Shown: positions 7,304-14,153 of the stretch, piece by piece
Numbering within the stretch: the first letter of the stretch is position 1
Layout: the number at the start of each line of letters is the position of its first letter
Assembly (NCBI GenBank): GCA_003978375.1
Contig: QNZW01000192.1
Span: 1-17,188 of the forward strand
DNA length: 17,188 nucleotides
Direction of reading: 5' to 3'
Origin: Sulfurovum sp.
GTDB taxonomy: Bacteria; Campylobacterota; Campylobacteria; Campylobacterales; Sulfurovaceae
Notes under the pieces: model-generated
The model's input: only the letters and a program-made list of their open reading frames with translations
Database searches by the model: none
Told to the model about the DNA's origin: nothing
Translations under genes and position numbers: made by a program

Positions 7304-9724
7304 ATGAAAAAGAAAATTTTCTTAGTTGCTAGGTTTATACTATTGATGTGTTTATCGAGTCAAGTTTTTGCAAGTGTTGATAATCGCACATTTACAACAG
7401 GTACGTTAGATACATCATTGTATGGTGTGCATGAAGTAGGAGTATTGAGTAACAGCACTCTTGTCTTTACCTTTTCCAATGGCACACAAAAGAGAGTTGT
7501 ACATGGCTTTTATGATGGCAATGGATATACAAGAGCAAGACTTTACTGTGATGTATTAGGTACATGGACTTGGACGACCAATGCAGGAGATACCGGATCC
7601 TTTCGTGTCGTACCTTCTACTTTAAAGGGGAAACTTAAAGCCTCAGGTCAATATATCCTACGTGATAATAATGAATCATTTATTCCTATTGTGGATACTG
7701 GCTATAATTTATTGAGTACGTCTAAGACACCAATGCATACATTTGTTGACTATATTAATCAAGCTGAACAACATGGTATCACAATGCTAAGAGTTATTGC
7801 AGCAGGTATGGGTGTAGATGATGATGTCAATAAACTTGCATTTTATTATGCAGATCAAAGCCACAATGAATTTGCCTATATGCACTTTAATACAGATGAT
7901 CAGAGAATCCAGTGGGCATTACAGTATCACCCTGATATGCAGTTTCAGCTTATTTTATATATAGGTGTCTCTGATGGCTACAATGGAGAGGACAGTGCAC
8001 TTCATGCACTAGGAGAAGAAAAAAGAAAAAAATTACTTCAATACATGATAGACAGATATGCTGCGTATCCCAATATTAACTTTTTGGTATACAATGATGC
8101 TGCGTATGAGAATCATCCTATCAATACCACTATTGCAAAAGAAGCTTTGCTCTATCTAAAAGAGAATGATCCTTTCCATACATTAAGATCGACAGGTCAT
8201 CAAAGAAATAAAGAATACCATATGGACTTGTTTGGCAATGGTTTGTCTACCTATCTTCATTTTGAAACAGAAGACGATCTGGATGCCCATACTTTAGACA
8301 AGTATGTACACTACAATGTGCCTCTTTTTTCTGGAGAAGACTGGTATGAATTTTGGTATGGCATAGGTGACACCACCACACCTAAACCAAATGCAGATTA
8401 TTTTTATAGAAGAGGAGGTTGGTCTTGGGTGCTTTCAGGAGGTGGTTTTGCCTATGGTGGAAAGTATGAAGTATCTATACCTTATGCAACACTCCAAGAC
8501 AGATATGGTGTCAAAGGCATGGATGATTTGCACTATGTGACACGATTTTTCAAAGATTTTAATCTCTCATTGCGTGCATTTACCTTTAATGATGCCTATG
8601 CAAACAATGGTGAGAATAATCGTGACAGAGCACAAGCGATGAAAAGTCAAGATACTTATGTGGTGTACACTCCTGTAGCTAAAGATATTACACTCTTAGC
8701 ATTAGATCTTGATGAAAAGTACCAATACATTTGGATGAATCCAGACACGGGAGCATATACCTCTATACAAAATGTAGAAGATACACATTTCTCTTTTCCT
8801 GATGATTTTGATAAAGATGCAGTGTTGCTTGTGAGCAAAAAAAATGATTTTCATCTGCCACAAGGTATGACAGTTGCTGCACCAAAATATATCTATCCAC
8901 TTACAAATATCACAAGTACAAGTGCAGATTTGAAGTTTTGGGATTATGCCAACAATGAAGAAGGATTTAAAGTCTATGATACAAATTCTAAGACTTGGAT
9001 AGCAAGTCACTTAGAGGCACATGAAGGTACAGGCTATACACATTTTAGCCTTACTGATTTGCAACCATGTACTAACTATACGATTTATGTAAGAGCATAT
9101 AATCACACAAGTGAATCTCAAAATAGTGAGAGTCAAACATTTAAAACAGCATGTGAAGAGATACAACCAGCCGTTATGTCTACACCACTAGAGGGTGCAA
9201 CATTACAAAAAAGGCAAACCTTTACTTGGCACAAAAATAATGCCACTTTGGTACATTTTTATCTTTATGATAGAGACAATGGGAATGAATTATTGTATGC
9301 TGCACCTATTTTGGGTTCACAAGTAACGCTAGAGATACCTGATAATGGACATCATCTATTTGTTGATTTGTATAGTTTTAAGGGTGAAGATAAAATCAAC
9401 AATGGTATAAGAACAACCTACATAGCACCATCTAGCACAAATACTTCTGCACATGGACCAGCAGTTTTAACCTCACCAAAGGCGTGGTCAAAGCTATCAA
9501 CAAAACAAACTTTTACTTGGGAGAAAAGAGATGCGGCCTATGTGCGTTTTTATATACGTGATGATACAACAGGTCGCCTGATTAAGGCAGTACATACTCC
9601 TGCGAGTTCCATAACTGTGGATATCCCTAAAAATGGACATAGGATTTATATGACTTTGGCAAGTTATAGAGGTCCAGGGATAGGGCTTTTTAAGAAAATT
9701 ACCTATTACTTTAAAGCCAAATAA
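7304..9724 (+). CDS. secreted glycoside-hydrolase-like protein (DUF5060 / DUF4038-type barrel, FnIII, two C-terminal beta modules)
   Basis: An 806-residue protein with a strong ribosome binding site (AAGAGGGG, 7291-7298). It begins with a Sec signal peptide, probable cut after VFA (residue 23). Residues about 27-105 form an Ig-like domain with HGFYDGNGY and GTWTWTT, typical of DUF5060. Residues about 115-440 look like a GH140/apiosidase-like (DUF4038-type) TIM barrel: DT at 131-132, LVYNDAAYEN at 261-270, and FSGEDWYEF at 342-350, a candidate catalytic-acid strand. A beta domain (about 450-513) resembling the C-terminal domain of such enzymes follows, then a fibronectin type III domain (about 525-617) and two related modules (622-706, 720-804) that may aid binding or attachment. 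It probably acts on a polysaccharide outside the cell or in the periplasm. The substrate is unknown, and enzymatic activity is inferred from fold resemblance. It lies between secA and lolA, where relatives usually have no gene. Confidence 0.75.
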   Translation: MKKKIFLVARFILLMCLSSQVFASVDNRTFTTGTLDTSLYGVHEVGVLSNSTLVFTFSNGTQKRVVHGFYDGNGYTRARLYCDVLGTWTWTTNAGDTGSFRVVPSTLKGKLKASGQYILRDNNESFIPIVDTGYNLLSTSKTPMHTFVDYINQAEQHGITMLRVIAAGMGVDDDVNKLAFYYADQSHNEFAYMHFNTDDQRIQWALQYHPDMQFQLILYIGVSDGYNGEDSALHALGEEKRKKLLQYMIDRYAAYPNINFLVYNDAAYENHPINTTIAKEALLYLKENDPFHTLRSTGHQRNKEYHMDLFGNGLSTYLHFETEDDLDAHTLDKYVHYNVPLFSGEDWYEFWYGIGDTTTPKPNADYFYRRGGWSWVLSGGGFAYGGKYEVSIPYATLQDRYGVKGMDDLHYVTRFFKDFNLSLRAFTFNDAYANNGENNRDRAQAMKSQDTYVVYTPVAKDITLLALDLDEKYQYIWMNPDTGAYTSIQNVEDTHFSFPDDFDKDAVLLVSKKNDFHLPQGMTVAAPKYIYPLTNITSTSADLKFWDYANNEEGFKVYDTNSKTWIASHLEAHEGTGYTHFSLTDLQPCTNYTIYVRAYNHTSESQNSESQTFKTACEEIQPAVMSTPLEGATLQKRQTFTWHKNNATLVHFYLYDRDNGNELLYAAPILGSQVTLEIPDNGHHLFVDLYSFKGEDKINNGIRTTYIAPSSTNTSAHGPAVLTSPKAWSKLSTKQTFTWEKRDAAYVRFYIRDDTTGRLIKAVHTPASSITVDIPKNGHRIYMTLASYRGPGIGLFKKITYYFKAK
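9172..9714 (+). repeat. tandem pair of about 85-residue modules inside the hydrolase-like protein
   Basis: Residues 622-706 and 720-804 are two copies of one module. Both carry QTFTW, a V-x-FY core, an IP-x-NGH turn followed by alternating hydrophobic residues, and a closing T-x-Y strand. They differ at many positions, so the duplication is old. They are separated by a Ser/Thr-rich linker (APSSTNTSAHG). The pattern resembles repeat modules found near the ends of some bacterial surface proteins. Confidence 0.65.
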
Positions 9725-9778
9725 AATGACCCATAACAGTTCTTTCACAATTTTATGACATACTTGAATGAATATATC

Positions 9779-9796
9779 AAATATCAAGTGATATTT
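9779..9796. promoter_or_regulatory. palindrome over the lolA -35 region
   Basis: AAATATCA-AG-TGATATTT is a perfect 8-base inverted repeat with a 2-base spacer. It ends directly before the extended -10 element of the likely lolA promoter, covering the -35 position. This placement fits an operator better than a terminator, because no good run of T follows. The regulator is unknown. Confidence 0.4.
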
Positions 9797-9805
9797 TGGT
9801 ATATT
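9797..9805 (+). promoter_or_regulatory. likely extended -10 promoter of lolA
   Basis: TGGTATATT fits an extended -10 element (TGn plus TATATT). Transcription would start near 9812, about 20 bases before the lolA ATG, with AAGGAG (9819-9824) inside the leader. No consensus -35 is present; that position is occupied by the palindrome at 9779-9796. Confidence 0.45.
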
Positions 9806-9831
9806 TTTACCTGACTTTAAGGAGTTGTCTT

Positions 9832-10380
9832 ATGAAAATGTATCCAAAAAAAAGAGTGAAAATAGCCATAATCATGTTGGTAAGTAGTTTTTATGCACAT
9901 GGTGCTTCTATTATTATCCCAGAAAATTTTCAAGCAAATTTTACAGAGAAAATTACCAATACAAAAAATAAAACAATCAACTACAAAGGTAAAGTACGCT
10001 TTTCGGATAAAACAAAAATGAAATGGTCATTTCTTGCACCAACAAAAAAAGAGACATGTGTCAATGACAAAGCACTGATGGTAGTAGATCATGATTTGGA
10101 GCAGGTCTCTCATTATATTATTACCAAAAAATTTAATCTGATAGAAACACTTAAAAAAGCAAAATTATATAAAAAAAATATCTACCTAGCACATATGAAC
10201 GGTAAATCAGTAACAATACAAGTAGATAATCAAGGAAAAATCCATAGTATCGCCCGTTTTGATGACTTAGATAATAAAGTACAAATCATATTTAAAAATG
10301 TAAAATATGGCAAAGGAAGTCTTAGTCAAAAAAGTATGACATGTAAGGTACCTAAAGCATATGACGTTATCGATGGATAA
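9832..10380 (+). CDS. lolA: LolA, periplasmic lipoprotein carrier
   Basis: 182 residues from the ATG at 9832, chosen because AAGGAG lies 7 bases upstream. The frame is open further upstream (to 9796) but lacks a ribosome binding site there. The protein starts with a Lys/Arg-rich end and hydrophobic core, with a probable signal peptidase cut around YAHGA. The mature part has the LolA pattern: F-x-A-x-F followed by an alternating strand with YKGKVRF, then MKWSFLAP, and later VVDHDLEQVSHYII. LolA ferries lipoproteins across the periplasm from the LolC/E-type complex to the outer membrane, and the matching permease gene lies nearby (3299-4519). Two cysteines (in KKETCVND and SMTCKVP) may form a disulfide; that is a guess. 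The next gene begins 20 bases before the lolA stop codon. Confidence 0.88.
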   Translation: MKMYPKKRVKIAIIMLVSSFYAHGASIIIPENFQANFTEKITNTKNKTINYKGKVRFSDKTKMKWSFLAPTKKETCVNDKALMVVDHDLEQVSHYIITKKFNLIETLKKAKLYKKNIYLAHMNGKSVTIQVDNQGKIHSIARFDDLDNKVQIIFKNVKYGKGSLSQKSMTCKVPKAYDVIDG

Positions 10381-10888
10381 AATACAAGAAACACTATCGC
10401 TCATTTTTAATGATTCTGCGTTAATCCTTATTGTGGGTATCTCCATCGTGATACTTTTGGTGATTGTTTTGGTAGTTGTGGTATCAACAATGCGCGTAAG
10501 AGGGTATAAAAATAGATTTTTAAGTGTAGAGTTAGACAATCAAATCAAAGCAGAGCATATACTTCATATAGAAAAAGAGTTAGAAAAGTATAAGATAAAA
10601 AATGCCAGTAATGAACAAGAGTTGCAACAATTTGAAGAGACGAAAAATAGACTAAATAGTAGCAATGAATCATTTTTGGCTTTACAAAGTCGTTTTTATG
10701 AGTTAGAAAAAGAACTGAGTCAAATAGATGCTAAACTTGAAGCAGTTGAAAATATATATGCCACCCTACAAGAGAAGCATAAACAATTAGAAAAACGCCA
10801 TAATGAAGTCGTTGAAGCAAGTAGTAAATATCGTATTACCAATGCAAGGTTACTCACCAAGCTAGAGATGTATGAACGCTCTTCCTAA
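10361..10888 (+). CDS. membrane-anchored coiled-coil protein, unknown function
   Basis: 175 residues if it starts at the ATG at 10361, or 171 from the ATG at 10373. Neither has a well-placed ribosome binding site, so the start is uncertain; translation is probably coupled to lolA, which it overlaps by 20 bases. Residues about 20-43 are a very hydrophobic single membrane segment (Ile/Val/Leu-rich), followed by RVRGYKNR, a positive patch that suggests the rest faces the cytoplasm. Residues about 55-170 are Glu/Lys/Leu/Gln-rich with heptad-like spacing, consistent with a long coiled coil. The architecture resembles the N-terminal part of RmuC-type proteins, but no nuclease domain follows, so I do not assign that name. 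It ends 24 bases before the stop codon of the convergent ttcA-like gene. Confidence 0.7.
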   Translation: MTLSMDKIQETLSLIFNDSALILIVGISIVILLVIVLVVVVSTMRVRGYKNRFLSVELDNQIKAEHILHIEKELEKYKIKNASNEQELQQFEETKNRLNSSNESFLALQSRFYELEKELSQIDAKLEAVENIYATLQEKHKQLEKRHNEVVEASSKYRITNARLLTKLEMYERSS

Positions 10889-10912
10889 GACCACGAAGCA
10901 TCATCGATTAAG

Positions 10913-11725
10913 CTACAAAGAAGTATCTATATCGTCTCTTTTCCAACGTGTTGGGTCTAGGAGTGTATCATCGTGTATGTGCTTGAAAGAGGCTTTAAAC
11001 ATTTTGAAAACATCTTTGTTTTGTGCCTCAAGTTCTGCCAACCATGCTTTCGTAGAGGCTCTTGCATGAGGCATTTTAACTTCTTTGAGCATAGCAGGAC
11101 AGGCCTCATCTCCTATGGTTTGTAATGCATTTTCTTTGGCAAAGTCATAGAGTTGCCTTTCTCTCGTTTCGATTAGGGGGCGTATGAGATGAAAGCCTCT
11201 ACTGGTTTTGTAAATAGGTGCCAAGGCTCTCATGCTACCATTGTAAAACATATTCATAAAAAAACTCTCTACGGTATCATCAAAATGATGTCCAAGTGCT
11301 ACTTTATTGAAGCCATGCTCTTCTGCAAAACTATAGAGTGCACCACGACGCATACGAGAAAAATAACTGCAAAATGACGAATTTTCACGGATGGTATCTT
11401 GAGAAACTTCGAAGATATTTGTGTCATAAATGGTGTGTTTGATTTCATACATTTTGCAATGTTCACTTAAAAAGGTGTAATGTTCATTGGGCATACCATA
11501 TTGGATAGTACATGCCTCAAACTCAAAAGAGAAGGGTGCATGACGTTGCATATGTTTGAGTGCATGAATCAGTGCGAGAGAATCTTTACCTCCACTAAGT
11601 CCTACCAGTACCTTATCACCTTCGCCTATAAGTTTAAAAGTGGCATTGGTTTTGCCTATGACTTTGAGTAAGCGTTTACTCATGGGAATGGTTTTAGCTT
11701 TGGAGCGTCGTTGTGTATGGTTCAC
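10913..11725 (-). CDS. ttcA: TtcA-like PP-loop ATPase (tRNA thiolation family)
   Basis: 270 residues. The start is GTG at 11725, with AGGAG 5 bases upstream; the nearby ATG reads straight into TGA. The PP-loop SGGKDS (44-49) binds ATP for adenylating the target base. GHHFDD (146-151), the NMFYNG stretch and the RPLIETRER segment match TtcA, which makes 2-thiocytidine at tRNA position 32 using a [4Fe-4S] cluster. The oddity is in the cluster site: TtcA normally has CxxC before the SRxRRG motif, but here it is C119-S-Y-F122. A later cysteine (C209 in GDEACPAM) is present. The enzyme may bind a different cluster or modify another base. It is the last gene of the fabD operon, 8 bases after the nucleosidase gene. 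Confidence 0.8.
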   Translation of the reverse strand: MNHTQRRSKAKTIPMSKRLLKVIGKTNATFKLIGEGDKVLVGLSGGKDSLALIHALKHMQRHAPFSFEFEACTIQYGMPNEHYTFLSEHCKMYEIKHTIYDTNIFEVSQDTIRENSSFCSYFSRMRRGALYSFAEEHGFNKVALGHHFDDTVESFFMNMFYNGSMRALAPIYKTSRGFHLIRPLIETRERQLYDFAKENALQTIGDEACPAMLKEVKMPHARASTKAWLAELEAQNKDVFKMFKASFKHIHDDTLLDPTRWKRDDIDTSL

Positions 11726-11733
11726 ATTGTCTC

Positions 11734-12429
11734 CTAGATTGATTGCAGCTCATCTACCATGCTCAATATAAAATCAGCACTGATTTTAGCTGATGAATCT
11801 AAAAAGGTATCAAAGTTAAAACTTGCATCCATATCTGCACTGTCTGAGATGGCACGTAAGATGAAAAAAGGTACATTAAGTGCTTTACAGACTACAGCTA
11901 CAGCAGCACCTTCCATCTCCAAAGCATCTGCTTGAAAGGTAGAACCTATCCAATTTTTTCGTGTTTCATCTGCTACAAATTGGTCGCCAGTAGCGATATT
12001 ACCTTCTTTGAGCGTTAAAGACTTTTCTTGTGCTACTTTTTTTGCTAAATTGCGAAGGTTTTTATCTGTAGTGATGCAAACTTCACCCTCTGGTACATAT
12101 CCAAAAGGATGCCCAAAGGCTGTAATATCTAAGTCATGCTGACTCAAACCTGTAGCAATGACAAGATCACCAATACTCAGTTCATTAGAGATAGCACCAG
12201 CGACACCAGAGAAAAGCAGATGTGTACAAGCAAACTTTTCTATGAGTATAGTGGCAGTGAGAGTAGCAAATACCTTGCCTATTTTAGAGTAGGCAACCAC
12301 TACATCTTTGCCATGATAGGTGCCTTCATAATAGGTGTTTTCACCATAGTATGTTTTTGTTACGGCATCTAACTTTGAGATAATGGGTTCTATCTCTTCA
12401 GGCATGGCACCCATAATGGCTATTTTCAT
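11734..12429 (-). CDS. mqnB: MTA/SAH nucleosidase, probably also aminofutalosine nucleosidase
   Basis: 231 residues, ATG at 12429 with AGGAG 5 bases upstream. It matches the Pfs/MtnN nucleosidase family along its length. The N-terminal MKIAIMGAMPEE carries the conserved Glu, FSGVAGAI is the nucleoside/phosphate-loop-like segment, ALEMEGAAV has the substrate-binding Met-Glu, and RAISDSAD has the catalytic Asp. The enzyme cleaves adenine from methylthioadenosine and S-adenosylhomocysteine. In Campylobacterota the same protein also splits 6-amino-6-deoxyfutalosine in menaquinone synthesis (MqnB), which I infer here from the likely lineage. The gene sits 15 bases after fabD and 8 bases before the ttcA-like gene. 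Its TAG stop overlaps the next ribosome binding site, pointing to one transcript. Confidence 0.9.
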   Translation of the reverse strand: MKIAIMGAMPEEIEPIISKLDAVTKTYYGENTYYEGTYHGKDVVVAYSKIGKVFATLTATILIEKFACTHLLFSGVAGAISNELSIGDLVIATGLSQHDLDITAFGHPFGYVPEGEVCITTDKNLRNLAKKVAQEKSLTLKEGNIATGDQFVADETRKNWIGSTFQADALEMEGAAVAVVCKALNVPFFILRAISDSADMDASFNFDTFLDSSAKISADFILSMVDELQSI

Positions 12430-12444
12430 CCTAACTCCTAAAAC

Positions 12445-13395
12445 TTATGCAGATTTTGATAGTGTTTCAATGGCTTCAATAGTAGCCTCTAGCGATGCCA
12501 TATCACTTACATTAAAATGTGGTTTTTTTGTGGCTTTACGGTTGAGACCTTTGAGTACATTACCATGACCAAATTCAATATAACAATCTACATCATCATC
12601 AATATTTGCTATAGAATGTTTATATAAAACAGGCTTAACAAGTTGCTGTGGCAACAATGCTAATGCTTCATTTTTTGTACTATATGTCTTCGCTGTTACA
12701 TTAGATACAACAGGTGCGATAAATTCATCTTTTAATATTTCTTGAAGTTTTGCTTCCAATGGTGTTGAAGCTGACTCCAATAAAGGACAATGAGAGGCCA
12801 CTGACATATCAAGAAGCATGGCTCTTTTGGCACCAGCATCTTTAAGTAGAGGCACTAAAAGTTCAAGATCTTTTTTAATGCCTGCGATAACGATTTGTCC
12901 TTGGGCATTATAATTAACTGCCCAAACTTCCATGCCTTTGGTTCTTTGTGATGCACATATCTCTTCGACTTGTTCATCTGAAAGCCCAAGACTTACAAGC
13001 ATACCAACCTCTTTGTTTTCACAGGCTTTTGCCATCAATTGACCTCTAAGATTTACAAGTGCTACAGCATCTACCGCATCCAATGCACCTGAAGCAACCA
13101 GTGCTGTAAATTCACCCAATGAATGTCCCATAGTGAGTGCTGGTGTGATACCTGTAGCATCTGTAAAAAGTCTATGTGCCATAGCCCCTACAAGTAAAAT
13201 AGCAGGTTGCGTATATTCAGTTTGTGCTAGTTTGTCATTCTCTTCAAAGAGCAGTGTCTCAAAGTCTATGCCTGTTCTCTCACTGGCATCCTGTAAAAGC
13301 TGTTTTGCTACTTCTGAGTTGTTAAAAAAATCTTGTCCCATACCCATGGCTTGAGAGCCTTGTCCTGGAAATAAAAATGCACATTTTATTGACAT
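12445..13395 (-). CDS. fabD: FabD, malonyl-CoA:ACP transacylase
   Basis: 316 residues starting [15 protein letters not shown] at 13395, chosen for the AAGGA ribosome binding site 5 bases upstream; the reading frame is open 36 bases further but without support. FPGQGSQ near the N-terminus, GHSLGEF with the nucleophilic Ser (about residue 92), the following VASGAL, and VASHCPL with the catalytic His are the standard FabD motifs. The enzyme moves malonyl groups from CoA to acyl carrier protein to supply fatty-acid synthesis. It is the first gene of an operon with the nucleosidase and the ttcA-like gene. It diverges from rubredoxin, and only 56 bases separate the two start codons. The -35 box of the rubredoxin promoter lies within its first codons. 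Confidence 0.93.
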   Translation of the reverse strand: MSIKCAFLFPGQGSQAMGMGQDFFNNSEVAKQLLQDASERTGIDFETLLFEENDKLAQTEYTQPAILLVGAMAHRLFTDATGITPALTMGHSLGEFTALVASGALDAVDAVALVNLRGQLMAKACENKEVGMLVSLGLSDEQVEEICASQRTKGMEVWAVNYNAQGQIVIAGIKKDLELLVPLLKDAGAKRAMLLDMSVASHCPLLESASTPLEAKLQEILKDEFIAPVVSNVTAKTYSTKNEALALLPQQLVKPVLYKHSIANIDDDVDCYIEFGHGNVLKGLNRKATKKPHFNVSDMASLEATIEAIETLSKSA

Positions 13396-13417
13396 TGGTG
13401 TCCTTTTGTTGTATAAA
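13389..13417 (+). promoter_or_regulatory. sigma-70-type promoter of the rubredoxin gene
   Basis: TTGACA (13389-13394) and TATAAA (13412-13417) are separated by exactly 17 bases, close to the ideal housekeeping promoter. Transcription would start near 13424, leaving a leader of about 28 bases that contains the AGGAG at 13441-13445. The -35 box overlaps the first codons of fabD on the other strand, so strong use of this promoter might interfere with fabD. Confidence 0.65.
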
Positions 13418-13451
13418 TATAGATATGACATTTTATCTAAAGGAGTTTAAT

Positions 13452-13622
13452 ATGAGTCAAAAATATATATGTCTTGTATGTGGTTATATCTATGACCCTA
13501 AATTAGGGGATCCTGATAGTGGTATTGTTCCTGGTACAGCATTTGAAGATATTCCAGAAGATTGGGTCTGTCCTGACTGTGGTGTGAGTAAAGAAGATTT
13601 TGAAGTATATAAAGAAGATTAA
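13452..13622 (+). CDS. rubredoxin
   Basis: 56 residues, ATG at 13452 with AAAGGAG 6 bases upstream. Two CxxC pairs (CLVCGY near residue 7 and CPDCG near residue 40) hold one iron atom. The residues between them ([25 protein letters not shown]) are the textbook rubredoxin pattern, and the length is normal. Rubredoxin is a small cytoplasmic one-electron carrier, often serving oxygen or peroxide detoxification in microaerophiles and anaerobes. No partner (rubrerythrin, reductase) lies in the window, so the partner here is unknown. The gene is monocistronic: it has its own promoter and ends in a hairpin shared with the convergent nuclease gene. Confidence 0.96.
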   Translation: MSQKYICLVCGYIYDPKLGDPDSGIVPGTAFEDIPEDWVCPDCGVSKEDFEVYKED

Positions 13623-13643
13623 GGGCATTAGAGATGTCCTTAA
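13619..13643. terminator. hairpin between convergent rubredoxin and Mrr-like genes
   Basis: TTAAGGGCAT and ATGTCCTTAA can pair over 10 positions (one G-T wobble) around a 5-base loop (TAGAG). Each arm contains the stop codon of one of the two convergent genes. No strong T run follows on either strand, so it may stabilise mRNA ends or act as a weak two-way terminator. Confidence 0.5.
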
Positions 13644-14146
13644 GCATAAGTGGCAATCTGTTTGACTAGTTGTTCTCCATCAATAAGTGTGATATTTTTA
13701 TCTTTAATAAAAGTATTGCACTCTTTGGTAAAACGGCTTGTAGTGACGATGTAGACTTCATCTACGCCATATTCATGCATCAATCCATACATTTCGCGAA
13801 TCACTTTTATCGTTACACGTGCATTTTCATAACGCTTACATTGCACAATAGCAGAAATATTTTTTTGGGTCAATGATTTTTTTTGTAACCAAATATCTAC
13901 ACCACCATCTGCACCCTTTTTTGTATTGCCTGTAACATGCCATCCTTTGTTGCGAAAAAGTTCCATGGTCAAATGTTCAAATGTTTCCCAAGAAAGACGT
14001 TTGAGTTTTTTAAGTGTACGGTTACGTTTGAGTAAACTTTTAGAGGTAAATTGTTTAAAAAAACGACGCAATTTCACTATAAAATACAATAAAAATAGTG
14101 TCAATATAGCCAGAGATTGAATCTCTATAGTGGTATAGTTTGCCAT
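13640..14146 (-). CDS. membrane-anchored Mrr-like restriction endonuclease domain protein
   Basis: 168 residues. A hydrophobic segment at about 8-25 predicts a single N-terminal membrane anchor, followed by a strongly basic stretch (26-50, many Lys/Arg) that should lie in the cytoplasm. Residues about 52-160 match the Mrr catalytic fold (PD-(D/E)xK superfamily): an early Glu in LTMELF (62), D84 in GADGGVDIW, and QCK (102-104) in the core strand, giving the E...D...QxK set of Mrr enzymes. Mrr proteins cut DNA, in classic cases methylated DNA. There is no partner methylase and no separate DNA-recognition domain. It starts 7 bases after the helicase gene, with a poor ribosome binding site. Whether it is a defence enzyme or a housekeeping nuclease cannot be told from sequence. 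Confidence 0.82.
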   Translation of the reverse strand: MANYTTIEIQSLAILTLFLLYFIVKLRRFFKQFTSKSLLKRNRTLKKLKRLSWETFEHLTMELFRNKGWHVTGNTKKGADGGVDIWLQKKSLTQKNISAIVQCKRYENARVTIKVIREMYGLMHEYGVDEVYIVTTSRFTKECNTFIKDKNITLIDGEQLVKQIATYA

Positions 14147-14153
14147 ATTTTTG

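Noticed and set aside
8702-9010. Minus-strand open frames inside the hydrolase-like gene (also 8656-8838 and 9497-9787)
   Set aside because: They lie antisense to a clearly coding region with recognisable domains, and none has a recognisable product.
10361-10888. A truncated rmuC pseudogene
   Set aside because: Membrane segment and coiled coil resemble the RmuC front end, but the frame closes cleanly and no nuclease-domain remnant follows before the convergent gene.
13640-14146. Part of a complete restriction-modification system
   Set aside because: No methyltransferase or specificity gene occurs in the window; the neighbours are a helicase and rubredoxin.
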